In this document: piece by piece, positions 1 to 6,138 of the stretch
How the letters are laid out: every line of letters begins with the position of its first letter
Position numbering within the stretch: the first letter of the stretch is position 1
NCBI GenBank assembly: GCA_025928125.1
Contig: JAICKD010000069.1
Span: 1 to 9,511, forward strand
From: Ktedonobacterales bacterium
Lineage (GTDB): Bacteria > Chloroflexota > Ktedonobacteria > Ktedonobacterales > JADMIN01
Length of the DNA stretch: 9,511 nt
Direction of reading: 5' to 3'
Made by a program: the position numbers and the translations under genes
Notes under the pieces: generated by a model
Databases searched by the model: none
What the model saw: only the letters and a program-made list of their open reading frames with translations
Told to the model about the DNA's origin: nothing

Positions 1-344
1 GTCACATCCATCCTTCCAGCCAATGCGATACGTGGTGAGCAGCGAGTGTTTCATTGAATGCACCTCAGTTCCTGGCGAGGCGCAAAACACGAAGGCGTGA
101 TAAGGAGGCACGTGCGATGCGACGGAGCGTGCGACGTGATGACGCTGCCGGTCTTGCTGTTCCGCAGCCTCATCATGAAGCTGCTGGAACCCGCACATCG
201 TACCACATGCTGCTGCGAGCATGCGCCGCTCGCGTTGGTGGCGCTTTGGGGTGCTTTCCATCGCGCTTGGGTACAGAGGCTATTTCGCGAGAAATCAGCG
301 TACGGTTAGATGGGCATAAACCGCGAATTTACGCGGCCTGGCTT
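1..344. other. Intergenic region without a convincing gene
   Basis: I see no gene family here. One reading frame, ATG at 117 to the stop at 384-386, is preceded by a perfect AAGGAGG Shine-Dalgarno at 102-108 with 8-nt spacing. However, its last quarter reads through the tRNA on the opposite strand (residues WWPREDSNLRH are the typical tRNA antisense artefact), and the rest resembles no protein I know. A second overlapping frame (58-309) has no ribosome site. Just downstream of the tRNA, an inverted repeat CCGCG-6 nt-CGCGG (321-336), followed on the minus strand by TTTAT, could be a weak tRNA terminator. Confidence 0.5.
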
Positions 345-420
345 TGGTGGCCCCGAGAGGATTCGAACCTCCGACACATGGTGTAGGAAACCACTGCTCT
401 ATCCCCTGAGCTACGGGGCC
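345..420 (-). tRNA. tRNA-Arg, anticodon CCU
   Basis: The minus strand folds into a complete 76-nt cloverleaf. The acceptor stem GGCCCCG/CGGGGCC (7 of 7 pairs) is followed by discriminator A and an encoded CCA (345-347 on plus is TGG). The D arm is GCTC/GAGC. The anticodon stem is GTGGT/ACCAT around the loop TTCCTAC, giving anticodon CCT (385-387). The T arm is GGAGG-TTCGAAT-CCTCT. CCU reads the AGG arginine codon, a rare codon in GC-rich genomes. The gene stands alone, divergent from nrdR. Confidence 0.97.
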
Positions 421-448
421 AGATGGACTGAGGATAGCGTCCGGATGC

Positions 449-478
449 AGTATACCCGACGACGGCGGCGCGACGCAA
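449..478 (-). promoter_or_regulatory. Promoter candidate for the tRNA-Arg gene
   Basis: On the minus strand, TTGCGT (473-478) and TATACT (449-454) are separated by 18 bp. The -10 matches consensus in 5 of 6 positions and the -35 keeps TTG. Transcription would start near 442, about 20 nt before the mature tRNA 5' end, a normal leader length. The assignment rests on motif and position only. Confidence 0.55.
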
Positions 479-531
479 ACAGGCGCGGTTGACCGCTACT
501 GATGGGCTTGCCTGCCCTTTCAACAGCGATA

Positions 532-556
532 GCGTATGGTATACTGAGGCATACGC
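532..556 (+). promoter_or_regulatory. Extended -10 promoter candidate for nrdR, overlapped by a dyad
   Basis: TGGTATACT (537-545) fits an extended -10 element (TGn then TATACT); no good -35 is visible. A perfect 7-bp inverted repeat, GCGTATG (532-538) and CATACGC (550-556), is separated by 11 bp and straddles the -10, so a dimeric regulator bound there would block initiation. I do not see the standard NrdR box. The start would be near 552, giving a leader of about 75 nt before the nrdR ATG. Confidence 0.45.
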
Positions 557-627
557 GGCCCCGGATCGTCTACTACGAGTGGACGACGCAATGGCGGGCC
601 GCGCGGGGAAAAGCCGAGCACCATTCT

Positions 628-1116
628 ATGAAATGCCCCTACTGCGGATATATCGAGTCGCGCGTGACGGATTCGCGCGATCAGGGCGGTTCTATTCATC
701 GCCGCCGCCGCTGCGAACACTGCCACCAGCGCTTCAGCACCGTCGAGCATGTCGTGCTGCCCGAGTTGATGGTGGTCAAGCGCGATGGCCGCCGTGAGCC
801 ATTCAAGCGCGAGAAAATCGAGACGGGCCTGCGCCGCGCCTGCCAGAAACGCCCGATCCCCGTGGGCGAACTTGAGGCTATCGAAGACGATATCGAGAAC
901 GAACTCTATAAGTTGGGCAAGGCTGAGATCGAGACGCGCATCATCGGCGAGATGCTGATGGAACGGCTGCGCAAGCTCGACGACATCGCCTACCTGCGCT
1001 TCGCCAGCGTCTACCGTTCCTACCCCGATATCCAGGCCATGCGCCAGGAGCTCGACCAACTGATTCAGGGCGCCCCCAATGGGAAGAAGGCGACCACAGC
1101 GCCCGCCGAGGAATAA
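628..1116 (+). CDS. nrdR: Transcriptional repressor NrdR
   Basis: NrdR is a cytoplasmic zinc-ribbon and ATP-cone repressor that senses ATP/dATP and shuts off ribonucleotide reductase genes. The 162-residue product begins MKCPYCG, exactly where family members begin. The zinc ribbon uses C3, C6, C29 and C32, with the basic DNA-binding segment HRRRRCEHCHQRF between and around the pairs. The ATP-cone spans about residues 47-137 and shows the family landmarks VVKRDGRREPF, the KRP step near 75 and the near-invariant YLRFASVYR. The length is typical, and the tail from about 148 is low-complexity (GKKATTAPAEE). The frame is open upstream to 502, but ATG 628 is chosen because the zinc knuckle must start there. 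The ribosome site is weak (GGGGAAAAG, distant). No nrd target gene lies in the window. The gene converges with ileS. Confidence 0.97.
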   Translation: MKCPYCGYIESRVTDSRDQGGSIHRRRRCEHCHQRFSTVEHVVLPELMVVKRDGRREPFKREKIETGLRRACQKRPIPVGELEAIEDDIENELYKLGKAEIETRIIGEMLMERLRKLDDIAYLRFASVYRSYPDIQAMRQELDQLIQGAPNGKKATTAPAEE

Positions 1117-1321
1117 GAGCTGGCGGTTAAAACCGCGCCTGAACGGCCTCGCTGCGCTCCGCCACGAAGTCCGCCTGCGCGGACTGTCCAGATTCGTGCG
1201 ATGTGCCGTTGCGCCGATGGCTGGAAGTGTATACCATCGGGATTAGCTGCGGCATTCATGCCGCGAACAGGCAAGCAAAGCCCCCCTCTCCGTGGGAGAG
1301 GGGGTTGGGAGTGAGGTCACC
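1117..1321. repeat. Cluster of five inverted repeats between convergent nrdR and ileS
   Basis: This 205-bp gap holds five hairpin-forming sequences. They are GCGGTT/AACCGC (1123-1136, 2-nt centre), AGTCCGC/GCGGACT (1168-1185, 4-nt loop), CCGATGG/CCATCGG (1214-1240, 13-nt loop), GCGGCAT/ATGCCGC (1249-1264, 2-nt centre) and CCCCCTCTCC/GGAGAGGGGG (1282-1304, 3-nt loop). All arms are perfect. No protein-coding frame is plausible. The pattern resembles REP or other dispersed palindromic extragenic elements, which tend to sit between convergent genes. It may end transcription from both sides or protect 3' ends. Whether these units recur in the genome cannot be judged from one window. Confidence 0.7.
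1282..1304. terminator. Strong GC hairpin, possible bidirectional terminator
   Basis: A perfect 10-bp stem, CCCCCTCTCC against GGAGAGGGGG, closes on a GTG loop. It lies 17 bp past the ileS stop and 165 bp past the nrdR stop. No U-run follows on either strand, so a canonical intrinsic terminator is not demonstrated. The sequence, with its trailing TTGGGAGTGAGG, resembles a palindromic extragenic motif that is widespread in GC-rich bacteria. Confidence 0.4.
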
Positions 1322-4300
1322 CTACTTCACTTTACGCACTGTCACCGTCGCCGCGTGTCCGTTGAGCTTCGCCGCCGGAATCTCCTCGGTGTAGACGCCG
1401 TCGCCTGTGGGCGCGAGCGATGGCCCGTCGCTCTGCGCCACCAGCCGCTTCGAGAGTGTCTCCGCCTCGATGTAGTCGCGATACTCGACGGCGACCGCCG
1501 CCAGATCGGCATCGGTCAGCAGCCACGTCTCGATGCTGTCTTCGATGGCCAGCCCGGCGTGCTTGCGCACATCTTGCACCAGATGGGTCAGGTCGCGCAC
1601 CAGCCCCTCCGCCAGCAACTCCGGCGTCAGCGTCGTCTCGATCACCGCGACCGCGCCACGCTCCTCCGCCGCGACGTAGCCCTCACGCGCGCCCGCCTCG
1701 ATCTCCACCTCCTCCGGCAGCAGCGTCACCGGCTGGCCCTCCACATCGAGTACCAACTCGCCCTGGTCGCGTAGCGCCTCCACGCCCGCCTGCGGATCAA
1801 CCGCGCGCAACGCCGCCAGCACCTTCTGCGCCAGCTTGCCGTGCTTCGGGCCAAGCGCCTTCATCTGCGGCTTGAGCGCATAGACCAGCATATCGCTCTC
1901 GGCTGGCAGCAACTCCAGCCGTTTCACGTTCAACTCCTCCAGCACCTGACCCGCCAGCCGTTGCAGCGCCTCGGCCTCCCGTTCGCTGCCGACGCGCGCG
2001 TAGAGCACGCCGAGCGGCTGGCGCACGCGAATCTGCGCCTTCTCGCGGGCAGCGCGCCCCAGGTTCACCATCCGCATCACCAGCGCTGTCTCGTCGTGCA
2101 GGCGTGGCGAAAGCAGCGACTCATCAGCCACCGGCCAGTCGCAGAGATGCACGCTTTCCGGCGCGGCGGCATCCACCGAGCGCACCAGATTCTGGTAGAG
2201 CGACTCCGCCAGGAAGGGCGTCATCGGCGCCAGCAGCTTCGTCACCGTCACCAGGCACTCGTAGAGCGTCAGATAGGCGGCGCGCTTGTCGGCGTCCTCT
2301 TCGCTCTTCCAGAAGCGGCGGCGGCTCCGACGCACATACCAGTTCGAGAGATCCTCGATGAACGCGGCCACCACCAGCGAGGCCGATTCGGCGTCGTAAT
2401 CGGCCAGCCGCTCCGTCACTCGCTGGACCGTCGCCTGTAGCTCAGAAAGCACCCAGCGGTCCAGGTCGCTCCGCTCGGCCACCGGAAGTGAGCGGGTGGT
2501 TGGGTCGAACTGGTCGATGTTCGCATAGGTCACGAAGAACGAGTAGACGTTCCAGAGCTTGTCGAGCGCCGACCGCGCCTGCATCCACAAGTCGGACAGT
2601 CGCGGCGGCTCTCCCTTCGCCCGCGCCGCTGCCGCCTCCTCCTCGCTGGGGATACGTAGGAAGCGCAGGTCCTGTTCCGGCGCGTGGGTCACGTAGAGCC
2701 AGCGCATGGTATCCGCGCCGACGATGTGGGCCGCCTCGTCGAACGGGATGCTGTTGCCCTTGCTCTTGTGCATCTCCTCGCCGTTCTGGTCGAGCAGCGT
2801 CGCGAATCCCAACACCGTCTTGTACGGCGCCGAGTCGTCGAGCACCGCGGCCATCACCAGCATCGAGTAGAACCAGTTACGGAACTGGCCTGGGAAGCCC
2901 TCGGTGATGAAGTCGGCTGGATACCACTCGCGCCAGTAGTCGCGATTGCCGCGATAGTGCAGCGTCGAGAACGGCACGATACCCGCGTCGAGCCAGGGAT
3001 TGCCCACGTCGGGGATGCGGCTGGCCAGCCCGCCGCACTTCGCGCAGCGCACCTTGACGGCGTCCACCCAGGGACGATGTGGCGTGTGGCCGTCGAACGC
3101 CTCCCAGCCCTCCACGGCGCGCTCGTGCAGCTCCTCGCGGCTGCCGATCACCTCGAACTCATTGCAGTCCTCGCAAACGTAGATGGGCAGCGCCAGCCCC
3201 CAGTAGCGCTTCTTGGAGATCATCCAGTCTTCCATATTGCGCAGCCAGTCAAGCTCGCGGTCCAGCCCAAACGCCGGGATCCAGCGGATCTCTTTCGTGA
3301 TGCGGAGCAGCCGCTCGCGCAGCTCATGCATCGAGATGAACCACTCGGTCACCAGCCGGAAGATCAGCTCCGTGCCACAGCGCCAGCAGTGCGGATAGAC
3401 ATGCTGGTATGACTCGGTCTGGTAGAAATAGCCCTTCTCGCGCAGATTGTCGAAGATCGGCCGCGCCACCATGCCGACATACATGCCCGTCAGCCAGTCG
3501 TAGCCATCCACGTAGACGCCGCTCTCATCCACCGGAGCCAGCACGGCGAGATTCTCCACCTTCGAGACACCGAAGTCTTCACGCCCACAGCCGGGCGCCA
3601 TATGCACGATGCCCGTGCCTTCCGCCGCCGTCACGTCGTCCCACGCGACCACGCGATGCTCGGCGTTCGCCGCCTGCCAGGCGGGCAGTTCGTCGAACGG
3701 GCCGGTGTAGCGCCAGCCGAGCAGATCGCGCCCCCGCAGCGTCTCAACGACCTTCGCCGCGCCGTGCTCGTGACCGCGCAGCTTGTTCAGCTTGCCAACC
3801 ACATCGGCGGAGAGATAGTAGAACTCGCCATCCTGCTCGACTTTGACGTAGGGCAGATTGGGGTTGACGGCGCAGGCGACGTTCGCAGGCAACGTCCAAG
3901 GAGTCGTCGTCCAGACGAGCAGGTATTCTCCGGGACGGTCAACGAGCGGAAAGCGCACGTAGACGCTGGTGTGCTGCACCGTCCGGCGGCCCTCGTTGAT
4001 CTCCATATCGGAGATGCCGGTCGCGCAGCGCGGACACCACGGCATCACGTCGCGGCCACGATAGATCCAGCCGTTCTGCCAGCAGGTGCGCAGCATGCCC
4101 CAGATGGTGTAGTTATTCTCGTCGGACATCGTATAGTACGAGTCGTCCCAGCGCATCCACTCGCCCAGCCGGATCGACTGCTCCGCCTGGATCGCCGAGT
4201 AGCGCAGCACGCGCTCTTTGCACTTCTCCACAAACCGATCGATGCCGTATTCTTCGATCTGGCGCTTGTTGGTGAAGCCCAGCTCTTTCTCGACCTCCAC

Positions 4301-4738
4301 CTCGACCCATAGCCCCTGGCAGTCGAAGCCGTTCTGGTAGCGCTGGCGATAGCCGCGCATCGTGTTGAAGCGCTGCCACAGGTCTTTATAGGTGCGTCCC
4401 CAGGCGTGGTGAACGCCCATCGGGTTGTTGGCGGTGATTGGGCCATCCACAAACGACCAGCGCTTCTCGGCGTGCTCGTTGCGCGTCACATATTTCTTGA
4501 GGATGTCGTGTTCATCCCACCACTGCTGCACATCACGCTCCAGCAGCGGATAGTCCACGCGGTTCGGCGCGGGTACTGGCTGAAATAGCTGCCCCTTGGC
4601 CGCTGATTTTGCCGCAGTCTTTGCCGCGCCCTTGCCGGTTGCGCGGCTTCGCCCATTGGCCGTCCCACCCGCGCTCGCCTTTTTCGTGGCGCCGGTTGCG
4701 CTCCCCTGGCGCGGTTGCGTTTTCTTCGGTCCGCTCAT
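1322..4738 (-). CDS. ileS: Isoleucine--tRNA ligase, type 2, with non-canonical HIGH motif
   Basis: This enzyme charges tRNA-Ile with isoleucine using ATP in the cytoplasm. The 1138-residue product is a class I synthetase. The editing-domain signature WTTTPWTLPAN (276-286) marks it as IleRS rather than ValRS or LeuRS, and GTGIVHMAPGCGREDF (374-389) closes the editing site. The anticodon domain opens near 796 with LSNWYVRRSRRRFW. CxxC pairs lie at 235/238, 451/454, 522/525 and 565/568. The C-terminus lacks the zinc finger of type 1 enzymes, which fits type 2. Three active-site signatures deviate: GVHH (108-111) replaces HIGH, EMHKS (655-659) replaces KMSKS, and VGNPWLDAG (578-586) replaces the usual DVWFDSG-like block. 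Residues 1-50 form a Lys/Ala/Gly/Thr-rich tail before the fold starts. A GGAG site (4747-4750) lies 8 nt before the ATG. The gene follows alaX by 3 bp and shares its T-box. Confidence 0.95.
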   Translation of the reverse strand: MSGPKKTQPRQGSATGATKKASAGGTANGRSRATGKGAAKTAAKSAAKGQLFQPVPAPNRVDYPLLERDVQQWWDEHDILKKYVTRNEHAEKRWSFVDGPITANNPMGVHHAWGRTYKDLWQRFNTMRGYRQRYQNGFDCQGLWVEVEVEKELGFTNKRQIEEYGIDRFVEKCKERVLRYSAIQAEQSIRLGEWMRWDDSYYTMSDENNYTIWGMLRTCWQNGWIYRGRDVMPWCPRCATGISDMEINEGRRTVQHTSVYVRFPLVDRPGEYLLVWTTTPWTLPANVACAVNPNLPYVKVEQDGEFYYLSADVVGKLNKLRGHEHGAAKVVETLRGRDLLGWRYTGPFDELPAWQAANAEHRVVAWDDVTAAEGTGIVHMAPGCGREDFGVSKVENLAVLAPVDESGVYVDGYDWLTGMYVGMVARPIFDNLREKGYFYQTESYQHVYPHCWRCGTELIFRLVTEWFISMHELRERLLRITKEIRWIPAFGLDRELDWLRNMEDWMISKKRYWGLALPIYVCEDCNEFEVIGSREELHERAVEGWEAFDGHTPHRPWVDAVKVRCAKCGGLASRIPDVGNPWLDAGIVPFSTLHYRGNRDYWREWYPADFITEGFPGQFRNWFYSMLVMAAVLDDSAPYKTVLGFATLLDQNGEEMHKSKGNSIPFDEAAHIVGADTMRWLYVTHAPEQDLRFLRIPSEEEAAAARAKGEPPRLSDLWMQARSALDKLWNVYSFFVTYANIDQFDPTTRSLPVAERSDLDRWVLSELQATVQRVTERLADYDAESASLVVAAFIEDLSNWYVRRSRRRFWKSEEDADKRAAYLTLYECLVTVTKLLAPMTPFLAESLYQNLVRSVDAAAPESVHLCDWPVADESLLSPRLHDETALVMRMVNLGRAAREKAQIRVRQPLGVLYARVGSEREAEALQRLAGQVLEELNVKRLELLPAESDMLVYALKPQMKALGPKHGKLAQKVLAALRAVDPQAGVEALRDQGELVLDVEGQPVTLLPEEVEIEAGAREGYVAAEERGAVAVIETTLTPELLAEGLVRDLTHLVQDVRKHAGLAIEDSIETWLLTDADLAAVAVEYRDYIEAETLSKRLVAQSDGPSLAPTGDGVYTEEIPAAKLNGHAATVTVRKVK

Positions 4739-4741
4739 GCC

Positions 4742-5491
4742 CTAATCTCCGTCATTTCCGTCTATCAAAGCGATTTCCATGCGCTTGTTTTCTTTGCCTT
4801 TATTCTCGGTCCGCAGCACCTTGATGCCGCCCACCTCGCGCGTGCTATGCACATGCGTGCCGCCGTCCGCTTGCAGATCCACACCGATGATCTCGACGAT
4901 GCGGATCCTGGTAATCTCCGGCGGCAGCAGGTTAATCTTGGTGCGTATCAGGTCAGGAATCGTCATGGCCTCATCACGGGGCAGATCATAGACCTTGATC
5001 GTATGATCGTCCGCGACCGCCGTGTTGACGCTACGCTCGATGTTGTGCAAGAAGTCCGGCGTCATCGTACCGAGGGTGAAGTCCATCCGCGCCCGGTCGG
5101 GATACATCTGCCCACCGGTCACCTGCGCGCCGTAGTCGCGAAAAATCAGGCCACAGAGCAGATGCAGCGCGGTATGCGTGCGCATCATGTTATAGCGGAA
5201 GGGCCAGTCAATCTCCCCAGCGACCTTTGTACCAACCGCTGGTGGATCGCCAGCCTCCTCGGCCAGTTCATGCCAGACGACGCCATCGCGCTTGCTCATC
5301 CCGCTGACTGGCAGACGCCGCTCCTCGAAGACCAGTTCGCCACGGTCGGCCTGCTGGCCACCGCCACCCGGATAGAAGGCAGTCTGGTCCAGGGCCACCG
5401 CGCGGCCATCCGTCGCCGTTACGCGCGCCTCGAAGGCGCGTACGTAGCTATCGGTCGCGTAGAGCAACGTTGTTGGAGATTGCATGTCCAT
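4742..5491 (-). CDS. alaX: AlaX-type alanyl-tRNA editing hydrolase
   Basis: AlaX proteins are free-standing relatives of the AlaRS editing domain that hydrolyse Ser-tRNA-Ala (and sometimes Gly-tRNA-Ala) in trans. With the start at 5491 the product has 249 residues, in the range of the medium-length AlaX-M type. An N-terminal part with the glycine-rich motif TAFYPGGGGQ (38-46 for the core) precedes the editing core. The first metal pair is H106 and H110 (RTHTALH). The second site reads QADGGTHV (207-214), so H213 is kept while the usual Cys is D209. TENKGKENKRMEI (228-240) ends the core. The frame is open to a TTG at 5569, but that codon abuts the terminator U-run and has no Shine-Dalgarno; ATG 5491 is preceded by GGTGGGGAAA. 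This is the first gene of the alaX-ileS operon, controlled by the upstream T-box. Confidence 0.9.
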   Translation of the reverse strand: MDMQSPTTLLYATDSYVRAFEARVTATDGRAVALDQTAFYPGGGGQQADRGELVFEERRLPVSGMSKRDGVVWHELAEEAGDPPAVGTKVAGEIDWPFRYNMMRTHTALHLLCGLIFRDYGAQVTGGQMYPDRARMDFTLGTMTPDFLHNIERSVNTAVADDHTIKVYDLPRDEAMTIPDLIRTKINLLPPEITRIRIVEIIGVDLQADGGTHVHSTREVGGIKVLRTENKGKENKRMEIALIDGNDGD

Positions 5492-5570
5492 CGCTATTTC
5501 CCCACCTTCCTGGTCTCGGCCAGCATCTTCATCGTTGCGATGACTGGAACGCTTGTTGAGCGCTAGCAAT

Positions 5571-5601
5571 AAAAAAGGCCCTCACCCCAACGGGGCGAGA
5601 G
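5571..5601 (-). terminator. T-box intrinsic terminator
   Basis: CTCTCGCCCC (5601-5592) pairs with GGGGTGAGGG (5588-5579) over a GTT loop, 10 pairs including G-U. Two C residues and six U residues (5576-5571) follow. The 5' arm is the same segment used by the antiterminator, so the two folds exclude each other. The terminator sits about 80 nt before the alaX start. Confidence 0.93.
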
Positions 5602-5872
5602 CATCTCTCGCGGTACCACCCGAAATGACTGCTGTGGCCGCTCGTTCGTTAACATATGTGAGCGCGCGCAGCAATCCGCTCAATTGGGACACGTGTACAT
5701 GTCCCCCCGTATGATAACGGACGGGATTCCGGCCACGCCTGCCCTCGCATTGGAGCGGAGAGTCGGGTGGCGGCTCAGGACTGATTTTCGGTGCGCCAGC
5801 GCTGTCCGGTCTCACCAATCCCGGACTCTCTGAGAATGCACTCGGCGCGCCTACTCGTTCCGTCAGCGCCGT
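5571..5872 (-). promoter_or_regulatory. T-box riboswitch, isoleucine specifier AUC
   Basis: This leader RNA binds uncharged tRNA-Ile and then lets transcription pass into alaX-ileS. Reading the minus strand, stem I shows the AGTA element (5855-5852), AGAGAG (5831-5826) and an apical GGTG loop (5816-5813) closed by GTCCGG/CCGGAC. The specifier loop reads GAAAATCA, with the Ile codon ATC at 5785-5783. A further hairpin, GGGACA/TGTCCC, lies at 5705-5686. The T-box TGGTACCGCG (5618-5609) is perfect; its variable T would pair with discriminator A of tRNA-Ile. The antiterminator is CGGG/CCCG plus GCGAGAG/CTCTCGC around the TGGTACC bulge (5622-5591). It shares CTCTCGCCCC with the terminator stem. 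The 5' limit is approximate, and I found no convincing promoter for it. Confidence 0.95.
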
Positions 5873-5890
5873 AATAAGCACGTCTGTTGG

Positions 5891-5899
5891 TGCTATAAT
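5891..5899 (+). promoter_or_regulatory. Extended -10 promoter candidate for the 799-residue protein gene
   Basis: TGCTATAAT (5891-5899) is a perfect extended -10 element on the plus strand; no -35 match is evident 16-18 bp upstream. Initiation would fall near 5906, giving a leader of about 230 nt. The same AT-rich island reads CATTATAG on the minus strand, so it could also serve the T-box leader. Neither use is proven. Confidence 0.35.
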
Positions 5900-6138
5900 G
5901 CCTGGTACGTATACTGCGTGGCGACGCGATAATAGTCGCTGAATAAAGCCAACGCGGCATACTGCCGAATATCACTATGACATAGCCAGAAATCGCTGTC
6001 AAGGTGGGGCGGCGCTCGGAGCGCCAGACGGCGCTGGCACAGTTCTCGCGGCGGGTGGGGTGGAAGTGGTTCAACATGTGGGATGCGGCGCTTTCCAGTT
6101 CGGCGCATCCCTAACTTGCGGGGACAGGCGGGAGCAGG
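5900..6138 (+). other. Structured leader upstream of the 799-residue protein gene
   Basis: No gene is visible. Two structured parts stand out. At 6011-6038, GGCGCT occurs twice (6011-6016 and 6030-6035) flanking one AGCGCC (6020-6025), so two hairpins compete for the same middle strand; GCCAG/CTGGC (6024-6038) offers a third fold. At 6080-6111, GGGATGCG pairs perfectly with CGCATCCC over a 16-nt loop, ending 27 nt before the start codon and 19 nt before the GGAG ribosome site (6131-6134). No known riboswitch motif was recognised. Confidence 0.45.

Noticed and set aside
329..523. Minus-strand frame overlapping the tRNA (64 residues)
   Set aside because: It contains the familiar translated-tRNA artefact (SSGDRA...FESSRGH); the tRNA explains the sequence.
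520..1059. Long minus-strand open frame (179 residues) opposite nrdR
   Set aside because: It is a codon-bias shadow of a GC-rich gene; nrdR matches its family along its full length and the antisense frame matches nothing.
1322..4738. ileS as a decayed or mis-assigned synthetase because HIGH and KMSKS are altered
   Set aside because: The full-length frame is intact, the editing signature is specific for IleRS, GXHH enzymes are known to be active, and an Ile T-box controls it.
5492..5569. Upstream TTG start that would add 26 residues to AlaX
   Set aside because: The TTG touches the terminator U-run and lacks a Shine-Dalgarno, and the added residues are not AlaX-like; ATG 5491 has a good site.
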